Positions 16,854-25,726 of a stretch of DNA of 64,000 bases are shown here, piece after piece. Source of the DNA: Polyangium fumosum (GTDB lineage Bacteria > Myxococcota_A > Polyangia > Polyangiales > Polyangiaceae). The stretch's first letter is position 1; each line of letters starts with the position of its first letter. The translations under genes were made by a program, and so were the position numbers. The stretch is taken from contig NZ_SSMQ01000001.1 of assembly GCF_005144585.1 (NCBI RefSeq), forward strand, positions 310,001 to 374,000, given 5' to 3'. The notes beneath the pieces were generated by a model, which was not told the DNA's origin, made no database searches, and saw only the letters and a list, made by a program, of their open reading frames with translations.

Positions 16854-18389
16854 ATGCTCCACACGATGCTCGTCGTCCTGTACTTCGCCGTCCTCCTCGC
16901 TCTCAGCGCGTATGGTCTGCACCGGCTGCACCTCGTGGTCCTGTGCCTTCGGCATCGCCGCGCGATCGAGCGCGCGAAGCAAATGCCTCACGTGGCCGAA
17001 GAAGACCTGCCTCGCGTGACGATCCAGCTCCCGCTGTTCAACGAGTCCACGGTGGCCGCGCGCCTGCTCGAGGCGACCGCGCGCATGGACTACCCGGCGG
17101 ACAAGCTGGAGATCCAGGTCCTCGACGACTCGACCGACGAGACGCAAGCGCTCGTACGTGCGCACGTCGACCGCCTGCGCGAGCGCGGCGTCGACGCCGT
17201 CTACCTGCACCGGACGAACCGCGTCGGCTACAAGGCGGGCGCGCTCGACGAGGGGCTCAAGGTCGCGAAGGGTGACCTCGTCGCCATCTTCGACGCGGAC
17301 TTCATCCCGCAGCCCTCGTTCGTCCGCAGCATCGTGGGTCACTTCGCGGACCCGAAGATCGGCATGGTCCAGACGCGCTGGGGCCACCTGAACCGCGAGC
17401 ACTCGGTGCTCACGAAGGTGCAGGCGCTCATGCTCGACGGCCACCACCTCGTCGAGAACCGCGCGCGTTACGGCGCCGGCCTGCTCTTCAACTTCTCCGG
17501 CACCGGCGGCATGTGGCGCAAGAACGCGATCCACGAGGCCGGCGGCTGGCAGCACGACACGCTCACCGAGGACCTCGACCTCTCGTACCGCGCGCAGCTC
17601 GCGGGCTGGAAATTCGTCTACCGCGAGGACGTGGTCTCGCCGTCGGAGCTGCCCGAGGACGTCTCGGCGCTCCGCGCGCAGCAGTACCGCTGGGCGAAGG
17701 GCACCGTGCAGACGGCCCGCAAGCTCCTCAAGCGCGTGCTCTCCTCGAACATCAGCCTGGCGCAGCGCATCGAGGCGCTCTTCCACCTCACGCCGCACTT
17801 CGCCTACCCGCTCATGGTGACCTTGAGCGTGCTGCTCCTGCCGGCGCTCGTGCTCCTGCCGGCCACGGACACGCTCACGATGCTCATCGTCGATCTGCCG
17901 CTCTGCGTGGCGACGACGGGCTCGCTCGCGGCGTTCTACATGTTCGCCGAGGCGGCCCAGGGCCGGAGCCGCGCGAACGTGCTCACGCGGCTGCCGATGC
18001 TCATCGCCCTCGGCACGGGCCTCGCGCCGCACCTCTCGAAGGCGGTCTTCGAGGGCCTACGCCACATGGCCGGTGAGTTCGTCCGGACCCCGAAGCACGG
18101 CGTCAACAAGGGCCGCTACCGCGCCCGCGCCGACCTGCCGCTCCTCGAGACGGGCCTGTGCCTGCTCTCCTTCGGCTCGACGGTCGCCTCGATCCAGACG
18201 GGCCACTACTTCGCCACGCCGTTCGCGGCGCTCTTCACGATCGGCTATGGCTACGTGGCGATGCTCGTGGCGCACGAGCAGTCGACGCGCCGCCGCGAGG
18301 CCGCGCCCATGCTCCTCGCCGCGTCGAGCGAGCGCCCGAGCGAGCCCACGGCCGCCGCCGAGCAGCCCGTCGGCAAGCTCGCTGCCTGA
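16854..18389 (+). CDS. Membrane family 2 glycosyltransferase (cellulose-synthase-like)
   Basis: A 511-residue processive GT2 enzyme. An N-terminal membrane helix (about 3-30) is followed by the catalytic domain with VLDDSTDET (first Asp region), FDADFIP (DxD), TEDLDLSYR (catalytic Asp region) and QQYRWAKG (Q-x-x-R-W). After it come four or more membrane spans. This set is found in cellulose synthase-like and glucomannan-type synthases that polymerise a sugar and push it through the inner membrane. The product cannot be told from sequence. ATG 16854 is fixed by GGGAGG at 16840-16845, eight bases upstream. No PilZ-type c-di-GMP domain is present. The Ala/Glu-rich C-terminal tail is probably disordered. 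It may supply an exopolysaccharide backbone. Confidence 0.85.
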   Translation: MLHTMLVVLYFAVLLALSAYGLHRLHLVVLCLRHRRAIERAKQMPHVAEEDLPRVTIQLPLFNESTVAARLLEATARMDYPADKLEIQVLDDSTDETQALVRAHVDRLRERGVDAVYLHRTNRVGYKAGALDEGLKVAKGDLVAIFDADFIPQPSFVRSIVGHFADPKIGMVQTRWGHLNREHSVLTKVQALMLDGHHLVENRARYGAGLLFNFSGTGGMWRKNAIHEAGGWQHDTLTEDLDLSYRAQLAGWKFVYREDVVSPSELPEDVSALRAQQYRWAKGTVQTARKLLKRVLSSNISLAQRIEALFHLTPHFAYPLMVTLSVLLLPALVLLPATDTLTMLIVDLPLCVATTGSLAAFYMFAEAAQGRSRANVLTRLPMLIALGTGLAPHLSKAVFEGLRHMAGEFVRTPKHGVNKGRYRARADLPLLETGLCLLSFGSTVASIQTGHYFATPFAALFTIGYGYVAMLVAHEQSTRRREAAPMLLAASSERPSEPTAAAEQPVGKLAA

Positions 18390-18521
18390 TCGCCTCTCCC
18401 TCCCGTCACGCGCCGCCGCGGCGCCCCTCCTCGCCCCTCCACGCTTCTCCACATCACTCCCCCCTGGAAATTCCGGGCCCGGGCTCTTATTCTCGGCGTC
18501 GCAAGGGCGGGACTTTCGTCT

Positions 18522-18848
18522 ATGACCAAGGCCGAAATCGTACAAGCCGTCTACGGTCGGCTCGGGGGGTTCTCGAAGAAGGAGTCGGCAGACCTCGTCG
18601 ACCTCGTGTTCGAGACGATGAAGGAGACCCTCGGCCGCGGTGAGAAGATCAAGATCTCGGGCTTCGGCAACTTCGTTCTGCGCGACAAACGCCAGCGCCA
18701 GGGCCGGAATCCGCAGACGGGCGATCCGATCGTGATCACCGAGCGCCGTGTCCTCTCCTTCAAGGCGAGCCAGATCCTGAAGCACGCGCTGAACCCGCGT
18801 GTCTCCGGGGCGAGCGGCGCCACGGCTTCCGCCGTCGCGGAGGAGTGA
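18522..18848 (+). CDS. ihfA: Integration host factor subunit alpha (HU/IHF family)
   Basis: A 108-residue DNA-bending protein. The start MTKAEIVQAVYGRLGGFSKK, the middle GEKIKISGFGNFVLRDK and the arm QGRNPQTGDPI with the intercalating Pro are all diagnostic of the HU/IHF family. The closest resemblance is to IhfA. A short Ser/Ala tail is added after residue 95. It should act as a nucleoid protein and as a helper at promoters, including sigma-54 promoters that are abundant in myxobacteria. The stop overlaps the GTG of the next merR-type gene by four bases, an arrangement known from other deltaproteobacteria. Confidence 0.9.
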   Translation: MTKAEIVQAVYGRLGGFSKKESADLVDLVFETMKETLGRGEKIKISGFGNFVLRDKRQRQGRNPQTGDPIVITERRVLSFKASQILKHALNPRVSGASGATASAVAEE

Positions 18849-19243
18849 GCGGCTTGTCCGGGCGCCGAGAGCTTCCTGCGAAGCTCTACTACCGCATCGG
18901 AGAGGTCGCCGGGATCGTCGGCGTCGAGACGCACGTGCTGCGTTACTGGGAGAGCGAGTTCCGCTCCATCCGGCCGCAGAAGTCCGCCAAAGGGCAACGT
19001 GTCTACTCGCGCCGCGACGTGGAGACGCTGCTCAAGGTGAAGGACCTGCTCTACGCGCACCGCTTCACGATCGCGGGCGCGCGTCGCAAGCTGCGCGAGG
19101 GCGGCATCGAGCCGCCCGGCGAGGACGATCCGAGCGTGGAGCAAGCGCGAAGGATGCGCGAGGCGCTGCTCGACATCCGGAGCGAGCTCGTCGCGATGAT
19201 GCGTGAGCTCGACGAGCCCAAGGCCACGGGCAAGAAGAGCTAG
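18845..19243 (+). CDS. MerR-family transcriptional regulator
   Basis: A 132-residue MerR-type protein. Residues about 12-80 hold the winged helix-turn-helix: YYRIGEVAGIVGVETHVLRY, WESEF and RVYSRRDVETLLKVKDLL. A short coiled-coil helix follows instead of a ligand-binding domain, and no metal-binding Cys are present, so it is not a metal sensor. It is coupled to ihfA by a GTGA overlap (GTG 18845), suggesting co-expression with the nucleoid protein. Target genes are unknown. Confidence 0.88.
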   Translation: MSGLSGRRELPAKLYYRIGEVAGIVGVETHVLRYWESEFRSIRPQKSAKGQRVYSRRDVETLLKVKDLLYAHRFTIAGARRKLREGGIEPPGEDDPSVEQARRMREALLDIRSELVAMMRELDEPKATGKKS

Positions 19244-19254
19244 AGCGGCGCGCG

Positions 19255-19911
19255 ATGACCGAGCGGCGCGAGGAGGCGCTCTCCGGCGGGGCCATCGTGC
19301 GCTTCGGCGTGCCCGCGGGCGCAGTGGAAGAGCGCGCCGAGGCGCTGCCGCGGATCGAGGTGTCGAGCCTGAAAGGCGCGCGCGTGGGGCTGCGGGCTGG
19401 CTTCGTGGACGAGGCGGGTTTGCGGCTGCGCGTCGCGTGCGTGGAAGCGCCGTCGGACCGGTTCGCGCCGGGCGTGGAGGAGATCGTGCTCGGCATGGCG
19501 ACGTCGATCGCGCGGGGCGCGGCGTCGGACGGGATCACGCTCGACCGCTGGGATGCCGAGGGGATCACGCGGCACGAGGGCCGCTTCGAGCAAGCGCTCA
19601 CGGGGCAGGGGACGCGTGGCGAGAGGCCCGTCACGCTTCGAGGTTGGCACGTCCTCGGCTTCGAGGGCGCCGCGAGCGAAGCGGTGTTGTGCACGTTCGT
19701 CTGCGAGGAGCCACGCGCGGGCGAGCGTTGCGCCGCGCTCGTGGCGAACGCCGAGCTCACGTCGCTCGTGCCGCCGCCGCCGCCGAGTTTGCTGGTGCGT
19801 ACGATCTTGATGGCAGCCGAGCGGCCGCGGGAGGCGGCCTTGCTCGGCCTGGGGATCGGCGTGCTCTTGGTCGCGGTGCTGCTCGCGCGGCGACCGCGAC
19901 CTTCGCCCTGA
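19255..19911 (+). CDS. Small protein with C-terminal membrane anchor, function unknown
   Basis: A 218-residue protein without a recognised family. Residues 1-175 form a soluble region with alternating strands. A Pro stretch (about residues 173-180) leads to one strong C-terminal membrane helix (about 193-212) ending in RRPRP, so it looks tail-anchored with the bulk in the cytoplasm. There is no signal peptide. It starts eleven bases after merR and may share the ihfA-merR transcript. Its stop lies three bases from the stop of the convergent ssb. Confidence 0.6.
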   Translation: MTERREEALSGGAIVRFGVPAGAVEERAEALPRIEVSSLKGARVGLRAGFVDEAGLRLRVACVEAPSDRFAPGVEEIVLGMATSIARGAASDGITLDRWDAEGITRHEGRFEQALTGQGTRGERPVTLRGWHVLGFEGAASEAVLCTFVCEEPRAGERCAALVANAELTSLVPPPPPSLLVRTILMAAERPREAALLGLGIGVLLVAVLLARRPRPSP

Positions 19912-19914
19912 GAC

Positions 19915-20553
19915 TCAGAACGGGATGTCGTCGCCGCCGTCGTAGCCGCCGAAATCATCCGGCGGAGGCCCGGGATCCGGCGCGGGACGACCGGCGCCGC
20001 CGCCGCCACCGCCGCCGCCGCGGTTGGTGCCGCCGCCACCACCCCCACCACCGCCGCGCGAGCCGCCGTAACCACCACCGCCGCGGCTGCCGCCGCCGCT
20101 GCCACCCCCACCACCACCGCTGAAGTCGCCGTAGTCGCCGCCGCCGCCACCACCGCCGCGCGCGGGCGGGCCGGAGAAGTCGGCGGGCGGGCCCATGTCA
20201 TCGCCGGCGGGCGCGCCGCGACCACGGCCGGCGAGGATCACGTTGTTCGCGATGACCTCGGTCTTGTAGCGCTTGTTGCCGTCGCGATCGTCGTAGCTCG
20301 ACGTGCGCAGCGAGCCCTCGATGAAGAGCGACGAACCTTTGCCGAGGATCTTCGCCAGCGCCTCGCCGCGCTTGCCCCACACGACGACGTTGTGCCAGTC
20401 GGTGCGCTCGCGGCGGACCTTGTCTTTGTCGAGGTAGCTCTCGGTCGTGGCGAGGCGAAGGTTGAGCACGGCTTGGCCACCCTGGGTGAACCGAAGCTCG
20501 GGATCTGAGCCCAGATTTCCGAGCAACATGACGCGATTGAAGCCTTCCGCCAT
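19915..20553 (-). CDS. ssb: Single-stranded DNA-binding protein
   Basis: A 212-residue SSB. Residues 1-110 are the OB fold (FNRVMLLGNLGSDPELRFT, TDWHNVVVWGKRGEA, GSLRTSSYDDRDGNKRY). Residues about 118-195 are an unusually long Gly-rich linker with runs of up to nine Gly and scattered Tyr/Arg. The end is DGGDDIPF, the conserved acidic tip that binds partner proteins such as RecQ, PriA and exonuclease I. The start is fixed by AAGGAAGGA (20561-20569) upstream of ATG 20553. It protects single-stranded DNA in replication and repair. The linker gives the DNA a strong strand asymmetry. Confidence 0.95.
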   Translation of the reverse strand: MAEGFNRVMLLGNLGSDPELRFTQGGQAVLNLRLATTESYLDKDKVRRERTDWHNVVVWGKRGEALAKILGKGSSLFIEGSLRTSSYDDRDGNKRYKTEVIANNVILAGRGRGAPAGDDMGPPADFSGPPARGGGGGGGDYGDFSGGGGGGSGGGSRGGGGYGGSRGGGGGGGGGTNRGGGGGGGGAGRPAPDPGPPPDDFGGYDGGDDIPF

Positions 20554-20703
20554 CGACTTGTCCTTCCTTACAACCCTTGCGACACAGACCGCGTGCGGAC
20601 TCCGGTCTCCCTTGTTCCGCGTCGAGCGTCAAGGGAGAGGCGTCCCTCTTCAGATTGTTCGTTTCTCGGCTCCCGTTCGGCTCGTTCGTCCGTGCGGCGT
20701 TCG

Positions 20704-22092
20704 TCAGTGCACGGTCTTCGCGGCTTGCGCGATCACCTCGGCGAGCAGGAGCTTCGCCACGTTCAGATAGATCAGGATCCCGAGCACGTCGATCAGCGTG
20801 GCGATGAACGGCGTCGAGCTCGTCGCCGGATCGAGGCCGAGCTTGCGCAGGAGCAGCGGCAGCATCGAGCCCACGGTGCAGCCCATGATCACGATGAAGA
20901 ACAACGTGAAGCCGACGGTGAACATCAACGGAAAGCCGTCGCCCCAGAGGTAGATGCGCGTCATGCCGATGGTCGCGAGCATCAGGCCGAGCACCACGCC
21001 CTGGCCGACCTCGCGCACCATGACGCGCTTCCAGTCGATCGGCTTCACGTCGCCCACGGCGAGGCCGCGGATGATGAGCGACGACGACTGCGAGCCGGTG
21101 TTGCCGCCCGTCGAGATGAGCATCGGCACGTAGTAGGCGAGCTTCGAGACGGCCTCGATGATCTCGTCGTAGTGCCGCAGCACCGTGCCCGTGATGAATT
21201 CGCTCACGAGCAGCGCCGCGAGCCACGGCGCGCGCTTCTGGATGAACGTCCAGAACCCCGTCTGGAAGTAGCCCTCCGCCATCGGCTCGACGGCGGCGAG
21301 GCGCTGCAAGTCTTCGTTCTGCTCCTGCGTGAGCACGTCCATCACGTCGTCGACCGTGATCACGCCGAGCAGCTTTCGATCCGGGCCGACCACGGGCATC
21401 GCCGCGAAGTCGTACTTCGCCATCTTCCGCGCGACCTCTTCCTGATCGGTCTCGGGGCTGAGCGCGAAGATGTTCTCCGTCATCACGTCCGTGATCCGGT
21501 CCGTGGGCGCGGCGAGCAAAAGGTCACGCAAGGACACGATGCCGAGCAGGCGGTCGTCGTCGGAAAGTACGTAGACGTAATAAATCGTCTCGGCATCCTG
21601 GGAGGATTGGCGGATGCGCTCGATCGCCTCGGCGACCGTGATCGTGGGCGGCACCGAGACGTAGTCGGTGGTCATCAGGCCGCCGGCGCTGTCCTCGGGC
21701 CACTTCGCGAGCTCTTCGACCTCGGCGGCGGCCTCGGGATCGACCTTCTCCAGCGTCTCGAGCAGGTTGTCGCCGACCTCCTCGGGCAGGGCTTCGATGA
21801 GGTCGGTCCGCTCGTCGGCGGCCATCTCCGAGACGATCGGCGCGGCGTTCTCGACGCCGAGCTCCTCGACGAGCGCCTCCTGCTGATCCTCGTCGAGGCG
21901 CTCGAAGATCGGCGCGGCCTCCTCGGGCTTCAGCGTCTTGAGGATGAGGGCCGCCTCGTGCTCTTCGAGCATGCCGAGCAGGTCGGCGAGGTCCTCGTCG
22001 TGGATCTCCTCGAGCAAGGCGCCGATCTGCGCGGGATCCTCGGCGAGGAGCTCTCGCACCTCGGGCAGCATCGCGACGGCGACTCGCATCAT
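20704..22092 (-). CDS. mgtE: Magnesium transporter MgtE
   Basis: A 462-residue MgtE. The N-terminal helical domain (about 1-130) with DLADLLGMLEEHEAA and its acidic helices is followed by two CBS domains (about 130-255; DYVSVPPTITVAEAIERI and MTENIFALSPETDQEE), the plug helix and five membrane spans. The last spans contain the magnesium-pore signature (LDPATSSTPFIATLIDVLG). The cytoplasmic domain closes the pore when magnesium is high. ATG 22092 is chosen because the conserved N-domain starts right after it; the frame continues upstream to a TTG at 22236 with Arg/Gly/Pro-rich sequence that does not belong to the family. No ribosome binding site is obvious before either start. Confidence 0.92.
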   Translation of the reverse strand: MMRVAVAMLPEVRELLAEDPAQIGALLEEIHDEDLADLLGMLEEHEAALILKTLKPEEAAPIFERLDEDQQEALVEELGVENAAPIVSEMAADERTDLIEALPEEVGDNLLETLEKVDPEAAAEVEELAKWPEDSAGGLMTTDYVSVPPTITVAEAIERIRQSSQDAETIYYVYVLSDDDRLLGIVSLRDLLLAAPTDRITDVMTENIFALSPETDQEEVARKMAKYDFAAMPVVGPDRKLLGVITVDDVMDVLTQEQNEDLQRLAAVEPMAEGYFQTGFWTFIQKRAPWLAALLVSEFITGTVLRHYDEIIEAVSKLAYYVPMLISTGGNTGSQSSSLIIRGLAVGDVKPIDWKRVMVREVGQGVVLGLMLATIGMTRIYLWGDGFPLMFTVGFTLFFIVIMGCTVGSMLPLLLRKLGLDPATSSTPFIATLIDVLGILIYLNVAKLLLAEVIAQAAKTVH

Positions 22093-22231
22093 CGGGCGCC
22101 AATCAGCCAGAGGAGCCGCGCGCCCGCAAGCGGGATCGCGGGGGGCACGGCGATGCGCGGGGGTGCCCGGTCCGGGCCCTCTCTGGGCCTCCCGTCCCCG
22201 GCCCTGGACCGGCTCGCCCGTTGTCCATGAC

Positions 22232-22246
22232 GCCAACTAAGTTGGC
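22232..22246. promoter_or_regulatory. 15-base palindrome in mgtE/lipoprotein divergent region
   Basis: GCCAACTAAGTTGGC is a perfect palindrome of two 7-base arms around a single A. It lies in the 406-base gene-free interval 22093-22498 between divergent mgtE and the lipoprotein gene. Its size and symmetry suit the site of a dimeric regulator. The left third of this interval is GC-rich with nothing recognised; the right part holds the promoter listed separately. Confidence 0.35.
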
Positions 22247-22365
22247 AAATGGGAGAGCAGGATCTCCACGGAGGACGAGGGCTCGGGTCGGCACGCCTGT
22301 TGCGTGGCACATGCCTTGATCGCGGACTTTTCTGCAAATGGGCCGTTCCCAGGCCGGATCTCGAA

Positions 22366-22395
22366 TTGACAGCCTTCCCGGGAGGTCCCTAGCAT
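22366..22395 (+). promoter_or_regulatory. Sigma-70-type promoter for the von Willebrand-type lipoprotein
   Basis: A perfect -35 box TTGACA (22366-22371) is separated by 18 bases from TAGCAT (22390-22395), which matches four of six -10 positions. It stands about 100 bases before the ATG of the lipoprotein gene, whose ribosome binding site AAGGAG is at 22486-22491. A consensus -35 box is rare in such GC-rich DNA, which supports strong expression. Confidence 0.55.
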
Positions 22396-22498
22396 CGAGG
22401 CCATCGATCACGGACGGTCCCGGCAGCATGGGTCCCGTTCGTCGCGGCAACTCCGTTTCTGGGACGAGCCCAGCGTAAGGTCGGCTAAGGAGCTCAGC

Positions 22499-24883
22499 AT
22501 GAAAGGCTTACAGCGTCAGAAAAGCTTCCTGGGGAAGCGCGCGGCCAAAGCGGCCCTCTCGATGGTCGTAGCCACCACGGCGGCTGGCGCCGCAGGCTGC
22601 CTCGACCGGCCCGTCGAGACCGTCGAGCCCCGTATCACGGCGACGATCGTCGAGCGGCTCACCCAGAGCTCGGTCGACAAGATCGACATCCTGCTCGCCA
22701 TCGACAACTCGCGGTCGATGGCCGACAAGCAGAACATCCTCGCGCTCGCGGTCCCCGACCTCGTCGCGGGCCTCGTGAACCCGCGCTGCATCGACGACAA
22801 CGGCGCTCCTGCGATGACGCAGCCGAGCTACCCGACCGATGACTGCCCGGCCGGCACGAAGCGCGAGTTCCAGCCGGTGTACGACATTCACATCGGCGTC
22901 ACCAGCTCCAGCATCGGCGGCCACGGCGCGGACTCGTGCCCGAACTCCGACGCGAACAGCAAGGAGTGCTCGCCGCAGCCGAACACGACGAACAACGACA
23001 AGGGTCACCTGCTCTCGCGCCTCGACCAGTGCGGCGGCGCCTCGGTCGACACCTATCCGTACGGCACGGGCAGCACGGACAAGGGCTTCCTCGCGTGGGA
23101 TCCGGAGCAGAAGCTCTCGCCGCTCGGTGAGAAGGACATCCCGAACCTGCAGGCGAACCTGCGCGACATGGTCATCGGCACGGGCCAGATCGGCTGCGGG
23201 TACGAGTCCCAGCTCGAGAGCATCTACCGCTTCCTCGCGGACCCCGAGCCCTACGACACGATCTCCGTCGTCAACAACCGCGCGACGCCCGACGGCACGG
23301 ACACGATCCTCCTGCAGCAGCGCGCCGAGTTCATGCGGCCCGACTCGCTGCTCGCGATCGTCATGCTCACCGACGAGAACGACTGCTCCATCAAGGAGTA
23401 CGGCCAGTTCTACTACGTCGGCCAGCTCCGCATCGGCGCGACGAACGTCCGCATGCCGCGCGCGCGTCAGGAGTGCGCCACCAATCCGGACGACCCGTGC
23501 TGCAAGTCGTGCGGCCAGGATCCGGGGAGTTGCCCCGCCGACGCGAGCTGCACGAACCCGCAGGGCGGCCCGGCGCTGCTCAACGTCGAAGAGGACGACA
23601 TCAACCTGCGCTGCTGGGATCAGAAGCGCCGCTTCGGCATCGACTTCCTCTACCCGACGGACCGTTACGTCCAAGCGTTCTCGGCCGCGGAGATCCAGAA
23701 CCGCGCGGGTGAGCTCGTCCCGAACCCGATCTTCTCGGACCTGAACCCCCAGGACAACATCACGAACATCCGCGACGCCGGCCTCGTGTTCTTCGCCGGC
23801 ATCGTCGGCGTGCCCTGGCAGGACATCGCCCGCGACAAGACCGACCTGTCGAAGGGCTTCAAGAACGCGAACGAGATGAACGCGCCGATCGACGCGAGCG
23901 GCTTCTCGACCTGGGACGTCATCCTCGGCAGCTCGAAGACGCAGGACGGCAAGCCCCTCGATCCGCTCATGATCGAGTCGGTCCAGAAGCGCACGGGTAC
24001 GAACCCGATCACGGGCGACGTGCTCGTCGACTCCTCGACGCCGAACGCGAACCCGCTGAACGGCCACGAGTGGACGATCGCGAACGACGACCTCCAGTAC
24101 GCGTGCGTCTTCCCGCTGCCCGTCGCGGATCAGCGCGACTGCACGAACACGAACCTCACGGCCTGCGACTGCTTCGAGGTGGGCAACGACAACCCGCTCT
24201 GCCAGCAGGACCCGAACAACGGCAACCAGCCGACGCTCCAGGTCCGCGCGAAGGCGTACCCCGGCGTCCGCCCGCTCGAGGTCATGCGTGACCTCGGCGA
24301 TCAGGGCATCGTCGCCTCCGTGTGCCCGTCGAAGATCGAGGCCGCCGACCTCGACAAGCCGGACTTCGGGTATCGCCCGGCCATCGGCTCGATCATCGAC
24401 CGCCTGAAGAGCGCGCTCAAGGGCCAGTGCCTGCCCCGCACGCTCACGCCCGACGGCTCGGGCAACATCCCGTGCCTCATCCTCGAGGCGCGCAACACGC
24501 AGGGCGCCGGCTGCGTCTGCGACCCGGCCAAGGCCCGCGCCGAGATCCCGGCCGAGGGTCCGAAGGCGAAGGCGGTCCAGCTCGCGAAGGAAGATCCGGC
24601 GGCGGCGAAGGCTGGCTGGGACTGCTTCTGCGAGATCACGCAGTCGAAGGACGCGGAGCGTACGGCCTGCCAGGACGACTCGAGCGCGGAGCCGCAGCTC
24701 AACGGCCAGCCGGTCAACGGCTGGTGCTACGTCGACGGCACGACCACGCCGCCGACGGGCAACGTCGAGATCGTCAAGGACTGCCCGGCGAACGAGCAGC
24801 GCATCATCCGCTTCGTCGGCGCGGGCGAGGCGCAGCCGGGTTCGACGCTGTTCATCACCTGCTCGGGTGACACCGGCGGCTGA
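22499..24883 (+). CDS. Lipoprotein with von Willebrand factor A-like domain
   Basis: A 794-residue surface or periplasmic lipoprotein. The leader ends in a lipobox with Cys34 (TTAAGAAGC). The following domain has a MIDAS-like motif in DILLAIDNSRSMADKQ (Asp69, Ser71, Ser73), as in VWA domains that bind a metal and a partner. The rest is rich in paired Cys (CCKSCGQDPGSC, CVCDP, CFCEIT), Asn/Asp/Pro loops and few helices, as in disulfide-linked extracellular proteins. Similar large Cys-rich VWA lipoproteins are frequent in Polyangiaceae and have no known role. ATG 22499 has the ribosome binding site AAGGAG seven bases upstream, a good promoter and a strong terminator, so it is a well expressed single-gene unit. 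Confidence 0.8.
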   Translation: MKGLQRQKSFLGKRAAKAALSMVVATTAAGAAGCLDRPVETVEPRITATIVERLTQSSVDKIDILLAIDNSRSMADKQNILALAVPDLVAGLVNPRCIDDNGAPAMTQPSYPTDDCPAGTKREFQPVYDIHIGVTSSSIGGHGADSCPNSDANSKECSPQPNTTNNDKGHLLSRLDQCGGASVDTYPYGTGSTDKGFLAWDPEQKLSPLGEKDIPNLQANLRDMVIGTGQIGCGYESQLESIYRFLADPEPYDTISVVNNRATPDGTDTILLQQRAEFMRPDSLLAIVMLTDENDCSIKEYGQFYYVGQLRIGATNVRMPRARQECATNPDDPCCKSCGQDPGSCPADASCTNPQGGPALLNVEEDDINLRCWDQKRRFGIDFLYPTDRYVQAFSAAEIQNRAGELVPNPIFSDLNPQDNITNIRDAGLVFFAGIVGVPWQDIARDKTDLSKGFKNANEMNAPIDASGFSTWDVILGSSKTQDGKPLDPLMIESVQKRTGTNPITGDVLVDSSTPNANPLNGHEWTIANDDLQYACVFPLPVADQRDCTNTNLTACDCFEVGNDNPLCQQDPNNGNQPTLQVRAKAYPGVRPLEVMRDLGDQGIVASVCPSKIEAADLDKPDFGYRPAIGSIIDRLKSALKGQCLPRTLTPDGSGNIPCLILEARNTQGAGCVCDPAKARAEIPAEGPKAKAVQLAKEDPAAAKAGWDCFCEITQSKDAERTACQDDSSAEPQLNGQPVNGWCYVDGTTTPPTGNVEIVKDCPANEQRIIRFVGAGEAQPGSTLFITCSGDTGG

Positions 24884-24913
24884 ACTCGACCGTAGCTGAC
24901 CTCCTGAGATAGA

Positions 24914-24951
24914 AACGTGACGAGGCCCGACATCGGGCCTCGTCGCGTTTT
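24914..24951 (+). terminator. Strong intrinsic terminator after VWA lipoprotein gene
   Basis: The arms 24919-24929 and 24934-24944 pair perfectly over 11 bases around the loop ACAT. Pairing extends past one T-G position to AACG/CGTT (24914-24917 with 24946-24949). The right end runs into TTTT (24948-24951). It is 30 bases after the stop codon. Confidence 0.85.
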
Positions 24952-24972
24952 GTGGTAAGACGGCGCCCCGAG

Positions 24973-25668
24973 GTGACGTCGAAAAAGAAGATCCTGATCA
25001 TCGAGGACGAGCCGCACATCGTCCTCGGCCTGACCGACGCGCTCGAGTTCGAGGGTTTTTCCGTCGTCTCGGCGGGCACGGGCAACGCCGGCGTGCAGCT
25101 CGCGCGGCAGGAGAAGCCGCAGGCGATCCTGCTCGACCTGATGCTCCCCGACACGAACGGGTTCAAGGTCTGCGAGGAGCTGCGTCGCTGGGATGCGTTC
25201 ATCCCGATCATCATCCTGACGGCGCGTGGCCAGGAGCTCGACAAGATCCGCGGCCTCGACGCGGGCGCCGACGACTACGTCACGAAGCCCTTCAGCGTGG
25301 GCGAGCTCATCGCTCGCATGCGCGCCATCTTCCGGCGCACCACGCGCGGGCCCGGCGATCCGACGCCTGAGGTCTTCACGATCGGGCAGGCCAAGATCAA
25401 CATGACGACCCACACGGTCGCGCGCGGCTCGAAGTCGAGCCCGCTCTCGTTCTACGAGGTCGAGCTCCTGCGCCTGCTCTACGAGCGCGTAGGCCAGCCC
25501 GTCTCGCGCGAGGAGATCCTGCAGAAGGTCTGGGGCGTCGAGGGGTCTCCCACGAACCGCACCGTCGACAACTTCATCGTCAAGCTGCGCAAGAAGGTCG
25601 AGAAGTCCCCGGACAAACCGCAGCACATCCTGACGGTGTACGGGCACGGCTACAAGCTGGCGCCTTGA
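24973..25668 (+). CDS. OmpR/PhoB-family response regulator
   Basis: A 231-residue two-domain regulator. The receiver has the acidic pair in IIEDE, phospho-acceptor Asp55 in LLDLMLP, Thr83 and Lys105 in DDYVTKPF, so all active residues are present. The output domain (about 130-231) is a winged helix of the OmpR type ([43 protein letters not shown]). GTG 24973 is the likely start. It is an orphan: no histidine kinase adjoins, which is usual in myxobacteria. It lies just behind the terminator of the preceding lipoprotein gene, so it must have its own promoter in the short gap or be read through from it. The targets are unknown. Confidence 0.92.
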   Translation: MTSKKKILIIEDEPHIVLGLTDALEFEGFSVVSAGTGNAGVQLARQEKPQAILLDLMLPDTNGFKVCEELRRWDAFIPIIILTARGQELDKIRGLDAGADDYVTKPFSVGELIARMRAIFRRTTRGPGDPTPEVFTIGQAKINMTTHTVARGSKSSPLSFYEVELLRLLYERVGQPVSREEILQKVWGVEGSPTNRTVDNFIVKLRKKVEKSPDKPQHILTVYGHGYKLAP

Positions 25669-25718
25669 GGTGGGGGGCTCCGGTCGGACGGCGTTGCCGT
25701 CCTTCCTCTGCCCCCACC
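25669..25718. terminator. Nested hairpin between convergent genes
   Basis: An inner perfect 7-base stem (25686-25692 with 25696-25702, loop GTT) is enclosed by an outer GGTGGGGG/CCCCCACC pairing (25669-25676 with 25711-25718). It fills the 58-base gap between the convergent response regulator and the M23-like gene and could end transcription from both sides. The T content after the stem is low. Confidence 0.5.
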
Positions 25719-25726
25719 CCCGCAGG

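Noticed and set aside
178-22000. tRNA or rRNA genes in the gaps
   Set aside because: No cloverleaf-like sequences or rRNA-like stretches were recognised in any intergenic gap when read by eye.
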